From NCBI GenBank assembly GCA_037367355.1, contig CM074703.1, positions 2,046,001 through 2,110,000 of the forward strand: 64,000 bases of DNA. Reading direction: 5' to 3'. Shown one piece after another: positions 33,450-44,981 of the stretch. The position numbers and the translations under genes are program-made. The stretch's first letter is position 1. The number at the start of each line of letters is the position of its first letter. Origin of the DNA: Neoscytalidium dimidiatum. Its lineage: Eukaryota > Ascomycota > Dothideomycetes > Botryosphaeriales > Botryosphaeriaceae. Under the pieces are notes generated by a model. It worked only from the letters and a program-made list of their open reading frames with translations, had not been told where the DNA came from and made no database searches.

Positions 33450-36157
33450 TCGTGAGGGTTGTCATAGATCGTAGTTCAAGAAGGAGCGGTGGACATTGGG
33501 GATGTTGGCAAAGGCGATGTGCGAGGAGATGGGGAAAGAGAAGGAAACCTAAGGTACATCAGGCACGCGCGCGCCGCCATGCTTCCTATTTACTGGCTAT
33601 GGGGGGCCCCCGAGTCCGAATGCGGTCGTGGCCAAAGTGGGGATGCATGTATGAGTCAACGGTCTGTGCAGAGCAGCAGATCCGCACAGCGCTCAGGCAT
33701 TCTAACTGACAACGGTGGAATGATTGAGAGAAATCGCGACTATGTCGCGCTCGTGGAGTTAAGTAACGAACGTGTTCAACGTGCTGAGTGGGCCTCCTAG
33801 TGCGGGGATTACTGTTCGCGGTCAAGGCCGTTTCGAAACGGTGCAGAAGTTTCGGTTTTCTCGCCGCTGGGCCAATCGACTTCGCCGCCAAGGGTAGCGG
33901 TGAGGCTGGAGATGCATGCGCTACTGCAGGAGATGCAGCGAGCGCTTACCCGTCTGTCCACAAACGCGTCCAAAATCCCGCACCGCCGCGTCTCTGTGCG
34001 CGCCGGGCCGCTGATTGTTGTGCTGTGCTGGCGGGATGCGTGACGGGAAGAGTGGCGGAGGCGATCTTCACGCGTCTAGCGACACGAGCAGACGCGTCGA
34101 ACCCTTCGAGAAGCGGAGATCTGGGGTAGCCGCGGTGCGAACCACACGCAGCCCTAGAGTCGACGCGCAGGCGGCTGCGCTTGGCCATGGGAAAGAAGGG
34201 TCGCGGAAGGGGACGCCTGAGTGCTGTGGCAAAGGCCCGATGCGAGGGAAAAGAACGCCGCCGCCCTGCAGCTGTTCGGCCAGGAGCGGCCATGAATTCT
34301 CGAAGCAGGCCACGCAGAACAGCCGGCATTCTTTTCGGCCGGCCCAGCGCTCACGCTGAGGTGCGCCCCTCTTCATGCACGCCCGCCCGCGCGGGCAGCG
34401 CCGCGCTCGTGCTCTTTTGCGACTGATGAAAGAAACGAAAGAAGGGAACATATGAGCACTTCATCTGGCGAGAGCAAAAGGAAAGACAATACCTTACCAT
34501 TGCGGAACTCCCGTGGGCAGCAGAGGGCAGCCGGCAGGTGGAACATGCGTCCGGATTTGGCTCGGCGCCTTGCTACCAGCTCCTCTGCGTCCGGCAGGCT
34601 GCAGGTGTCAGTAATGCGCCGGTGCTCCTTTTACCTGCACTGTCGAAGAGTCTTCCTCGCAAAGCTCGACGGCGCAGTGGTGACGGCAGCAAGATGCCGG
34701 CTTGGTCCTTGACAGCCGTCGCATCTCAGCTCAAGACGTCCAGGGCGTCCATGGCAACCGTGGCATCGATGCTACTGGCACTGCTCGCGAGACCAGCTCA
34801 GACCACTGGCGACGGCTAGTTGAGGGGGCGCTGAGCGATGGAGCAGGAGCGGGGCGGCGACAGTCCCGTGTGCCTGCAGACTAAGCACCTAGCTCGCGCG
34901 GCGCTGCATTATTGAGGCGCGCGCCCATTTCGGAGCGGGCGCAGAGGCCGTCAGGTCAGTCAGGTCAGTCAGGTCAGTCAGGTCAGTCAGGTCAGTCAGG
35001 CAGACTAGCCAGCAGCGAAATCGGGCAGCCCTCCTCGGCGGAGAGCGGCGATTGATGCGGGCGTTGGGAGGATGGCCGTGCTGCACAGGTGCGGGAGCAG
35101 GTGTGGGTGTCGGGCGCGAGCTCAAGCTCGACCTCGATTTCGAGGGGCGGCCGCCAAAGCCGCATGCGAGTGGAGGCAGGGCGAGAGTCCGTTGGCGTCT
35201 CGAACTCGCCGCTCCAACCCGGCCCAAGCGCCCAAACAGAAGACAGGCCGGCGCTGGTTCCCCGTTCCCTTTAGCGGCGTGGATCCTGGGTGCGATCGTC
35301 CGATGGCAGAGAGGCTCTACAGCTGCGTGCTCTTGCCCTCGTCGAAACTCTGTTCCGCCAACGGGACGTCTGCACGGGAAGACTACCTGCGTAGCGTAGC
35401 GTCCGCCAACGGCTCTGCGCGTGCGCGCGCATGCGTGGAGATTGCACCGGCGACAGGCGGCAGCTGGTGCCAGTGCCGCTGCGACGCCTGCCCTGTCAGA
35501 TTGATATACCCTGCCGGCTGGTCTGGTCTGGGGCCGCGCGCGCGCCAGCTCTCGGCTGAGCCTGCACAGAGGCGGAGGATAATCTTGCAAGTCCACGGCT
35601 GCATCTCCATCTGGCAAGCGGCCGCTGCTGATTTGCTAGCCGCCGTTGCTGGGCTGCTTCGTAAAGAAAGCAAAGCCGCGGCCGGGGCTGAGCAAGCAGG
35701 AGCGACGGCATCTTGAATCGCTAATCACTGCGCATCGCGACACAGCTCCCACGTCCTGCGCGCCCTTCCTTCGTCCTCTGCTCGCTGTCTTACTCCTACA
35801 CCTCCTCTACGACGCTCCTTACCCCGGCCTTCCGCGAGCCACCGAACCATTGCAACCCTCCGCCCCGTCCGGCACCCACCCACGGGCCCGCCGCGCGCGT
35901 TATCGCTTCCGCGCGCATCCAGCTACGCTTCGCTCTCGGCCGGCTAAAATCTCTCCAGCTCTTTGTGTGCGCCAAACCGTCCGCCGTCCGCAACACTGCC
36001 CTGAACACACTGCTGTCGCTTGAGTACCCGCACCTCGCACCTGCTGGACTTCGCCCCCCCCCGGCGGAATGGCAGCGCTACAACCTCGACGTCGCCGAAC
36101 CTAGCCCAAAAGCCCGCGCTCGACCTCTGGCGTGTGCCAGGGATCGTGAGGGTCTGC
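33450..36157. other. Divergent intergenic, F-box gene and SLN1 promoters
   Basis: A 2.7 kb gap between head-to-head genes with no supported ORF. It contains a 9-bp tandem array (34950-35000). The CT-rich stretch 35750-36060 resembles a long leader upstream of SLN1. Confidence 0.5.
34950..35000. repeat. 9-bp tandem array, TCAGGTCAG unit
   Basis: Between five and six perfect copies of TCAGGTCAG are present. In spurious minus frames it reads as a Leu-Thr-Asp repeat. Confidence 0.9.
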
Positions 36158-39100
36158 ATGGTCAAAATGAGGATTCCCATTCGGGAGCAGCTTGGATGCC
36201 TGGTTCTAGTGGTCTCTTTGGTCGCTCTTGCTGTCATTGCCGTTGCAACATGGGTCTGTCTCCCCTTCTCTGCCCAGGAGCAACTTCCCACTGGATAGGA
36301 CCCGCGCATTGGATTTGAAGCTGAAGTTGTCTGCGGCTGGGTGCAGAAGCCGCAATCAATTTGTCGCCGGCCTTCTCAGACTCGAGTATTCCAAAAGCAT
36401 TGCAACGAAAAGGCCATCTGATGGGCGGTTGAAGCAGTCGCCCAGACGTAAAAATTCGACCATGTTGACGACATTTACACTCGGACGACTGCTTTAACTG
36501 CCCACTAGTGGGTTCATCTGCTGTTGCAATGCTTTTGGAACCGACTTCGTGCTTCACTTCTGATACAGTGCGCACTGTTCTTCCAATTATCGAGCATACT
36601 CTACGCTAGCTACTCTGTGTGCTGACAATCTACGCAGGTCACCAACCACAATTTTGTCCTGGATATCCGGGCCTCCAGGCTCACCCTAACGGCATCCTTG
36701 AAGGCAGCGCAGTTGGCGTCCAATCTCCTTTTGATGCAGTCAACCGTTCGCTCAGCCGCCAGCAGGATAGTGATCCAACGATCACTTCAGCAATTCAACG
36801 ACGGCAATGACACATACCGAGCGACGGCGAATTGGACCAGATCTCAGTCTGATCTGGCTGCAGTATTCGACGGAGGGCAGCAGATGACACTGCTGCTTCA
36901 AGCTCAGATATGGCCAAAGAATTACACTGGTTCTGCTGCGGATAATGCTGTCATCCAGTCCACGGCTTCCTTAGTTTCCGGAAAGCTTCCACTTCCACTC
37001 ACTTACGAAAATGGCTCGACAGTCCACCTGGGCGATCCTGGTCTGGGCTATCCGCCTAATCTGTACCCCAATATGACCTTCAGCTCGCAGAGAATCAATG
37101 ACACGTTCAATGAAACATTGGCTCAGTATGCCGGGCAAACTTTGAACGAGACTGGCAGCATTCTGCTAGGACCTTGGGAGATCAATTCGACGTTCTCGCT
37201 TCTGTCTTTGACCGTGCCTATCATCAACAACACCTCGGCATTCGACATTCTCGGTTGGATCACTTTCGTTGTGGACGCAAAATTAATATATCAGACCGTA
37301 GATGCGGGTGAAGGGCTGGACCAAACAGGCGTTACCTTGATCGTGGGGCCCAACACAGTGAACAATCGCTTTCCCTCAGGTATCCTGTACACAGACAACG
37401 ACCAGAATCCTCCTGACGATTTTCCGGTCCGATTCGTGCTCCCCCCGGAGAATTTAGGTAACCGGCACGCCTTACGCGCTTGGGGGAAACCGCAGGTTCC
37501 GTTCAACTACAGTCAATTTCCTGCAGTCCGAGAGGCCGTAACAACAAATCGCGGCTCGACGAACAATGCCGGCAGTAGGATATCCACTACAAACGAAGAA
37601 GGGAAAAACGTGGCGGTCGGTTTTGCTATTCCAGCGACAACACTATGTGATTGGGTTGTTTTAGTGGAGCAAACACATGCCGAAGTGTGGCAGCCGATCA
37701 ATCACTTGCGCAACATCCTGTTGGCATGCGTGTTCGGCACAGCTGGCGCCCTGTTACTTCTAGCATTTCCGGTCGCCCACTATTCAGTGAGACCAATCCG
37801 CCGGCTGAGGGCCGCCACCCAACGGTCTGTCTCTCCGACTGGTTATCTTCCAGATGACTCGAGTCTTTCCTCCGGCAATCTAGACGGTGGTGATGCTGCG
37901 GTCCTTGCTCGTAAGGAAGGGTTCATGGCGAAAATCACTTCTTGGAGACACGGGAGAAGACGGAACAGCCCAGAGCAACGCGAGGCCGAGCGGCGTAGAC
38001 AATTTCGCATCCCTGAAAAGGTCAAGGACCGCAAGCATTTCATTCATGACGAGCTGACAGACCTCACCACCACGTTCAACGAGATGACAGATGAGCTTAT
38101 GATGCAGTACGAAAAATTAGAGGAAAGAGTTAAACAGCGCACTGCGGAGTTAGAGGAGGCGATGAAAGCTGCTGAGGCTGCAAATGAAAGCAAGACGTTG
38201 TTCATAGCGAATATCTCTCATGAACTGAAAACGCCCTTGAACGGAATCCTCGGCATGTGCGCCGTATGCATGTCAGAGGAGGATCCAGTCAAACTCAAGC
38301 GTTCGATGGGTATTATATACAAAAGTGGCGATCTATTACTCAATCTCCTGACGGATCTTCTAACGTTCAGCAAAAACCAAATGGGCCATCAACAACTCTC
38401 ACTTGACGAAAAGGAGTTCCGTTTACGAGACATCAGCACGCAAATTCTAGCCATTTTCGACAAGCAAGCCAAGGAAAACGGCATAACCCTATCTGTTCGA
38501 TTCGAAGGTCCAGCGGATATCAACGCAGATGAGTCCGCCCGTCGTGCAGAAACTGGATTGGCGCCAAATGGCCTCGGAAGAGTAAAGGATATGATCTTGT
38601 GGGGCGACCAACACCGGATACTGCAAGTTCTCATCAATCTCGTTTCGAACGCTCTAAAGTTCACACCAAATGGCGGGTCGGTCTGTTGTGTTATCCGTTG
38701 TGTCGGAGATGCGACCGTGACACCAGGGTTTGGAAGCAGGAAGGGGTCCCTTAACTCCCAATCGCGGCACGGCTCTGGCCGCAACTCGAGAAACCGAGCC
38801 CGGTTTGATTCAAGCTCAGTTTCTTCCCAGATTACGCCAAAGCATACGGATACCGCGAACCACATCAATGTGCTTCATGATAAGTCAATGGCACATGCTC
38901 ATGTTCTCGAAGCTGAGAGAGCTCCGTCGCCACCTCCTGGGAAATTTCTTGCGTTCGAGTTTGAGGTCGAAGATACTGGTCCAGGTGTACCGGAACATCT
39001 TCAACAACGTATCTTCGAGCCTTTCGTACAAGGAGATCTTGGCTTGAGTAAGAAATTTGGTGGCACTGGCCTGGGATTATCCATTTGTCAACAGCTCGCA

Positions 39101-40195
39101 ACTTTAATGAAAGGGAATATCTCGCTCAGGAGTACCGTCGGCCAAGGCAGTACTTTTACGATGGAGATTCCCCTGAAGCACCTGAAAACCCGAGCGGATA
39201 GCACAGCGTCTTCAAGCCTCACAGAGGCCGCGAATGCTAGCCGCAAGAGTAGTTTGTCAATCGAGTCGCCAACATCTCGAACAGCAGAGGATGCGGCTAC
39301 ATCGCAAGGCAGTGCCGGTAATGCCCCTGTTTCATTTGAGACGGACTCTCAACCCCGCTTGGTCGGCTTACGGCAGCCGTTCTTCGCGTCACCGACGCCT
39401 TTGGAGTCTCCAAGCTCCCAGGGGGCTGCCATGGATCGCATTTCTGCACAAGCATCAAACAAGGGTGAAAGGCTCAAAGTCCTTGTAGCTGAGGATAATA
39501 AGGTATGCATTCTATCATTATTCCACGGGCAGTTGAGGTAACCGTCTGAACATGAATGCTCAATGATATTTATATCATTTTCATCCAGACGACTGCTTCA
39601 ATTTCCTATAGCACACCCTTATCAACTTAACAATTTCCGAACTATCTAAAACACAGACGCTAACTCGTCTTCAGACAAATCAGGAGGTTGTCCTGCGCAT
39701 GTTAAAACTCGAAGATGTCTACGACGTGTCCATCGCCAAAGATGGCCAAGAAGCTCTGGACAAAGTCAAAGAAAGCATGGCGAACCAGAATCCGTACGAC
39801 TTGATCTTCATGGATGTCCAGATGCCGAATCTCGACGGAATCCAATCCACACGGCTGATTCGCCAAGCCGGATACTCTGCTCCAATCGTAGCCCTCACCG
39901 CATACGCGGAGGAAAGCAATGTTAAGGTGAGTGAAGGAAGAGCATTATTTGTACTTTTTGCTGATATCAGAATCAGGAATGCTACGAATCTGGAATGGAC
40001 TACTTCCTCTCGAAACCAATCCGTCGCCCTGCGCTCAAACATGTCTTGAAAACATATTGCCCTCCTATTCCGGAAGAGGCAGAACCGGGCGACAGCCCCC
40101 CATTGGATTCGCGAAAGGCCAAAGCTGAGCGCCCCAAACCGGCCATAAAATCAACTCCAAAAGATGATAGCCCAGAACCATCACCTTTATCATGA
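36158..40195 (+). CDS. sln1: Sln1-type hybrid histidine kinase (group VI)
   Basis: This is a plasma-membrane osmosensor that feeds the Ypd1/HOG phosphorelay. Exons 36158-36253, 36638-39502, 39675-39926 and 39977-40195 give 1143 residues. The N-terminus [20 protein letters not shown] holds TM1; the inner ATG at 36167 is an alternative start. A large Asn-rich extracellular sensor follows, then TM2 ([19 protein letters not shown], about 390-412), HAMP and coiled coil. HisKA has [19 protein letters not shown] with the phospho-His at 560. The ATPase has [20 protein letters not shown] and [14 protein letters not shown], with a long insert. The receiver has [18 protein letters not shown] (phospho-Asp 1034) and FLSKPIRR. 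Intron 3 may use either of two acceptors 6 bp apart; the second fits the family better. Introns 1 (384 bp) and 2 (172 bp) are enlarged by fold-back elements. Confidence 0.95.
36389..36540. mobile_element. Fold-back element, copy C, in SLN1 intron 1
   Basis: This is the best-preserved copy. A perfect 18-bp terminal inverted repeat, TTCCAAAAGCATTGCAAC at 36389 and its complement ending at 36540, bounds a 152-bp near-palindrome. The inner arms read GATGGGCGGTTGAAGCAGTC and, on the other side, GGACGACTGCTTTAACTGCC. It lies wholly within intron 1 (36254-36637). No obvious target duplication is seen next to the ends. Confidence 0.8.
39527..39608. mobile_element. Fold-back element, copy D, in SLN1 intron 2
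   Basis: The left arm GGGCAGTTGAGGTAACCGTC and right arm CCAGACGACTGCTTCAATTT are imperfect complements and match the family's inner arm. The centre is itself palindromic (AATGATATTTATATCATT). It lies within the 172-bp intron 2. Confidence 0.7.
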
Positions 40196-40972
40196 GCTTT
40201 GGGCAGGCTTCTTCTCCGCAGGACCACAGACATACACCGTCTTAATATTTTATTTTTTTTCACGCATGACTTGATGTTTGGCGAATGGGAGAAAATTAAG
40301 GTTTTCTTGTGCATTCTTGGTAATTCGGACAACTCTTGATTTAATTCTGTATGGGATTCCGGCGTTTTCGGGCAAGGAAACGGCTTGGGGATAGCAAAGT
40401 CGACATTTTCCCGTACTCGTTCATAGCATGGCGCTCTGGGAAAGACAGCACTGCCCACAAGCAACAAAAAAAAGGGCAACCGGTCGGTTTTTTGGGGTGT
40501 TCCGGAAGGACAGTTCCTTGTGGAAGGATCCGTCTCTGATAATTATCTTAGTCTTCTCTTGAAATTCAATGGACTGAAGGCACATATTTACCTTTGTATA
40601 ATACTTTCAACTCCGTGTGTTATTGGTCCCTTGTATAATTTCTTCTGCCATCTACTGCGACCAAGTTTTCAAGCAGTTTAGGAGCCATGCTGCTCTTGAT
40701 TGAGTGGTAACATACTAGCGATCTGTCAGATCAATTCGCAGTCGCGCCTGTCGGCAGTACAAACCCGACTCCATTCGCCACTAAGCTGGGATGTCGCTGC
40801 CTCAATGTGATTGGTCATGGAGTCGGGACCATCACTAGATAACCCAACACCACGGAGAACTTCTTCGAAGAACTCATGCAAGAGAGATTTTCCATGGTCT
40901 ACGCATTTTAATTTTTTTTTTTAAAAAAAAAAGGGGTTTAAGGGAGTCTAAGTGAGTCACTAAGAGCGAATA
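40196..40972. other. Intergenic, SLN1 3' end and ACR3 promoter
   Basis: No gene is seen. Features are a T/A hairpin-forming run at about 40911-40931 and an 11-bp inverted repeat, CCCGACTCCAT at 40764 paired with 40817-40827. Confidence 0.5.
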
Positions 40973-42472
40973 ATGGAAGGCCCAGAGCAATTTACCCAAC
41001 ATAACGCATCACCAAAAGGCATGGCGGACATCGAAAAAGGAATTCCAACACAGGCAGGTAGGAATGGTTTATTGAAGACAGAATTGCTTTGACATATCTT
41101 AGGATTGGGACACAAGGACGATTGCTGAAGGTCTACTAGCAGTACCGGCTGAGGATCTCTTTAAACCATCCGGAACGCCTACGAATTTCAACACCAGCAG
41201 CGCCGATGAGCCACCAGACATCCCGCCATTGCGAGGCCTTTCCTTCCTTGATCGCTTCCTAGTCATCTGGATCTTTTTTGCGATGGCTCTGGGTATCATT
41301 TTGGGAAATCTGGTTCCCTCAAGCGGGCCTTCCCTACAGCGCGGCACGTATGTTCCCCTCTCTGTCTATAACCATTCAACCATTTTCGTCTGACAAAACA
41401 ATCACACGAGCCAGCTTCGTGGGCGTCTCCGTTCCCATAGCCGTCGGCCTATTCGTCATGATGTACCCTATACTTCTCAAAGTTCGCTACGGAACCCTCC
41501 ACCTCCTCCTCTCCCACCGCGCGCTCTGGCTCCAGCTCGGCGTCTCCTTCGTCCTCAACTGGATCCTCGCGCCGCTGCTCATGACCGGCCTGGCTTGGGC
41601 GTTCCTGCCAGACCGGCCAGACCTGCGCGAGGGGCTGATCTTTGTTGGGGTGGCGCGCTGCATCGCCATGGTGCTGATCTGGACGGACCTGGCGGGCGGG
41701 GACGGCGACTACTGCGCGGTGCTGGTGGCGTTCAATAGTCTGCTGCAGATCGTGCTGTTCGCGCCGCTCGCGCTGTTCTACGTGCGCGTGGTCAGCGGCG
41801 ACTCCACGCAGGAGGCCGTCCGGTACGACGTCGTCGCGAAATCGGTGGCCGTCTTTCTCGGTGCATCCCTAGTCCCCTCCCCCGTCCTCTTTCTCCAAAC
41901 AGGGCAGTCAACTGACGGACTGGCAACAAATCCAGGCATCCCCCTCGGCGCCGCGATCCTCACGCGCGCCGTCCTCCTCCGCGTCCTCGGCCCGCAGCGC
42001 TACCGCGCCCACGTCCTCGGCCCGCTCTCGCCGCTCTCCCTCGTCGGCCTCCTCTACACCATCGTCGTGCTCTTCGCATCGCAGGGCGCGCACGTCGTCC
42101 ACCAGATCACGTCGGTGCTGCGCGTCGCGGCGTCGCTGGTCGTCTACTTCGCGCTCGTGTTCGCGGCCACCGTCGCGCTCTGCCGGCGCTGCGGCTTCGC
42201 GTACGGCGTCGGCTGCACGCAGAGCTTCACCGCCGCCAGCAACAACTTCGAGCTGGCCATCGCCGTTTGCGTGTCGACCTTCGGGAGCGGGAGCGGGCAG
42301 AGCCTTGCCGGTAGGTTCATTAGCTTACTGAGTACCCCTTTTTTTTTTTTTTTCTGAATGGTTGATGCTGATAAAGCTCTTAGCAACTGTTGGGCCGCTG
42401 ATTGAAGTGCCGGTGCTTGTTGGTCTGGTGTACGTCTTGAAGTTTGTCAGGAAGAGATGGGGCTGGAAATGA
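40973..42472 (+). CDS. acr3: ACR3-type arsenite efflux transporter
   Basis: Acr3 exports arsenite, and in some species antimonite, across the plasma membrane. Five exons (40973-41057, 41143-41347, 41415-41860, 41936-42310, 42384-42472) give 399 residues. The cytosolic N-terminus is short; TM1 begins near FLDRFLVIWIFFAMALGIIL. Diagnostic blocks are VGVSVPIAVGLFVMMYPILL, VGVARCIAMVLIWTDLAGGD with the conserved Cys implicated in arsenite transport, AVLVAFNSLLQIVLF, and FTAASNNFELAIAVCVSTFG. It ends LIEVPVLVGLVYVLKFVRKR. The exon 2 acceptor at 41142 was chosen because the earlier TTAG acceptor runs into a stop. The gene is alone: no arsH, arsC/Acr2 or regulator lies nearby. Confidence 0.93.
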
Positions 42473-42958
42473 TCGTCTTGGTTTCAAAAACATTGTTCGA
42501 TAAGAACTCAAAGGAAATCCGAAGTTGGCACCGATCGCGAAGACATTCTGAGGGCTTGGAACATGACGGACATATGTTGAGATAGTATGAATATTGTAAG
42601 GCCACTTTGGCAATGTCCTACATGAAGTTATCGCCCCCCTCTCCAGAAACCTACGAGTAGGAATTTGTTATCTCCTCTTCAACGAAGTCGGGTTTAGAAA
42701 GGCAGCATCAAGTGCAGGTGCGCATATGAAGCTGAGGCAATCATGCAGACGTGAATGTAGTAGACCTCACAATTCGTGTCCGGATGACTGCTTCTATTGC
42801 TCATGGGATGGCCTTTCCGTAGCAACAACACTTTTGAGCCCAAACTCGAACTTTCCTTCCTCCTACATCAAGGGAAGATATGTTGTTATGCCCACCAACT
42901 GTGGTAAGATACATCAATATACTCACGATAGTACCAGCTATACAAACCCATCTCTCCC
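42473..42958. other. Convergent intergenic, ACR3 and D-LDH 3' ends
   Basis: Two genes converge here. Besides 3' UTR-like sequence the gap holds one fold-back element (about 42723-42840). No gene is seen. Confidence 0.55.
42723..42840. mobile_element. Fold-back element, copy E
   Basis: The right arm is clear: GTCCGGATGACTGCTTCTAT, then TGGGATGGCCTTTCCGTAGC, then ACACTTTTGAG, matching both inner and outer arms of copy C. The left arm (AAGCTGAGGCAATCATGCAG at about 42729) matches the inner arm only; its outer part is lost. Confidence 0.6.
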
Positions 42959-44981
42959 TCACCAGGGCTGAATTTCCCCCGGCTTCGGCTTCTTCGTTCT
43001 GACGACCTTGTCGCAGTTAAGCAGACAGAGCGGGTCATACGCCTGTTTGAGCCTCCTCATGGCATCGACCGTAGACTCGCCGAGTTCATGGTTTAGATAG
43101 TCGCGCTTGACTATGCCGACGCCGTGCTCACCAGTGGCGGTACCCTCCAACTCGATGGCACGCTTCACCATGCGGTGGACGACGCCGTCAGCCGCGTCAT
43201 GCTCACGGTCATTGTAGAGCAGAATGGCTGTTGGTCATATCCGTTAGCGGAACCGGGCAAACATTTCAGGGACAGGGAGCCTACCGTGGAAATTTCCATC
43301 GCCGACATGCCCGACGATGGCTCCGATCAGACCGCTCTTAACGATGTCTTCCTTGGTCTCCTCGATGATCTGCGGCAGCTTGCTAATCGGCACCGCGACG
43401 TCAGTAGTCCAGACCTTGTCGCCAGGCTCTCGCTTCTTTGCCATGACGCTCCACAACGCCTCCTTGCGCGCACTCCATAGCTGGTCCGCTTCGTCTTTGC
43501 TCTTGGCGAACTCGAAGCTCTTGCTGCCGGACGCCTTGGCCAGACTCTGCACGATGCTGATGTGCTCCTTCACACTGGTGGGTGTGCCGGCGAACTTGAA
43601 GAATAGCGTCGGCGCCTCCTTCCAGCGCTTCGATGTCGAGCCCGCATCGTTGATGCAGCGCATCTGCACGTCGTCCAAGATCTCGATGGCGGCAATGGGA
43701 ACGCCGGCGCCGACGACGCGGAAGACGCAGTCGGCGGCGTCACGGATGTTGGCGAAGCTGCACACAGCCACAGACGTGTTAGCCGGCTTGGTGGTCACCT
43801 TGAGCGTGGCCTCCGTGACCAGGCCGAGCGTGCCCTCGCTACCGATGAACATGCGCGTGAGGTCGTAGCCGGCGCTGCTCTTGCGCGGCCGCTGGCGCGT
43901 CTTGATGATGGTGCCGTCAGCCAGCACGACCGTCAGCGACAAGACCCAGTCGCGCATGGTGCCATAGCGATAGGCGTTGGTGCCGGAGCAGCCGGTGCCC
44001 ACCATGCCGCCTATCTGCGCGCCTGGGCCTGGGTCGGGCGGGAAGAAGAGGTTGTGTTCGGCCAGGTCCTCGTTCAGCGCCTCCCAGCCGACTGCAGGCT
44101 GCACTACGACATCCATGTCGTCCTTATTCAGCCTGATGATCTTGTCCATGCGGCTGAAGTCGATGCAAATGCCGCCCTGGGTGGCTGCGAAGTGGCCCTC
44201 CAAGCTCGTGCCGCCGGAGTAGGGCGTCACTGGTATCTTTCTCTGGTGGCAGACCTTCATGATCTTGCTGACCTCTTCAGTCGAGGCCGGTCTGACAATC
44301 GCAAAAGGCACATCGCTGGGAAGAGCGGGATACGACGACCACTCGGAGCCGGCATGCGCCCTGAGGTCTATCTCGTTGGTGGAGATGTTCTCCTCGCCGA
44401 CAATGGCCTTGAAGTCCACCCATGCTGCCTGCAGGTTGCCGGTTGAGGTATCGTGCTTCAGCTCCTCGGCTTTGGAGAGAGGAGCAGTCGAGTCGGCAGG
44501 GAGCCGGGCGGGGGTCTGCGAGCCGGCGTAATACCCGGCACCGATGGCGACAAAGATGACTACAGGAAAGCAAAAAAAATTTACTACATCAGCACCCATT
44601 CACGATAAACACCACGTATCTAATGCAATTCTCGCAGTAGGGACGTATTCGAACTGGGATCATGGGGTTTATCTCACGGACTAAGAGTCCCGTGCCTTTG
44701 CTGCCGCGACCAGTTAGGTCTCTCTGCGCTGCGTACCGGGCCTGCTCTGCTTTTTCTCGCTGCAAGCGCGCCTGCGTGCTGTCGTACAGCTGGCCCATGA
44801 AATCTTTGCCATTCGAGCCTCCGCTGCTGGCCCAGCGCTGCTGTGAAACATGATGCAGCGCAGAAGAGGAGCGCGGCGACAGGACGCGTGCGGCGGCGGG
44901 GTTGATGGTGGATGGAGCTCTCGGAAGCAGCGCAGCACGGCGCAGGGCCGCGTGCGGGCGGATTATGTTCGCGGTGAGCAT
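42959..44981 (-). CDS. dld1: Mitochondrial D-lactate dehydrogenase (cytochrome)
   Basis: This FAD enzyme oxidises D-lactate to pyruvate and passes electrons to cytochrome c. Three exons (44981-44678, 44559-43285, 43227-42959) give 615 residues; introns are 118 and 57 bp. The N-terminus is an Arg/Ala/Ser-rich presequence (MLTANIIRPHAALRRAALLP), with a hydrophobic inner-membrane anchor at the exon 1-2 junction (LIFVAIGAGYYAG). The FAD-binding PCMH domain shows VTPYSGGTSLEGH, IGGMVGTGCSGTNAYRYGTM and FIGSEGTLGLVTEATLKVTT. The C-terminal FAD-oxidase domain shows IVGHVGDGNFHAILLYND and EGTATGEHGVGIVKRDYL. These are the family signatures of yeast Dld1 rather than Dld2. Splicing at 43285/43227 restores GDGNFH-AILLYN. 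Confidence 0.94.

Noticed and set aside
34950..35000. CRISPR-like array
   Set aside because: The units are 9 bp and contiguous with no spacers, and the genome is eukaryotic.
36254..36637. Reading the fold-back elements as introner-like elements that created the introns
   Set aside because: The elements start and end well inside the introns, away from donor and acceptor sites, and most copies are intergenic. Insertion into existing introns fits better.
44640..44690. A tRNA-like string on the minus strand with a TTCGAAT loop and a CTCTTAG anticodon-like loop
   Set aside because: The T-arm and acceptor stems do not pair, and the sequence lies at the exon 1 end and intron 1 of the D-LDH gene, which explains it.
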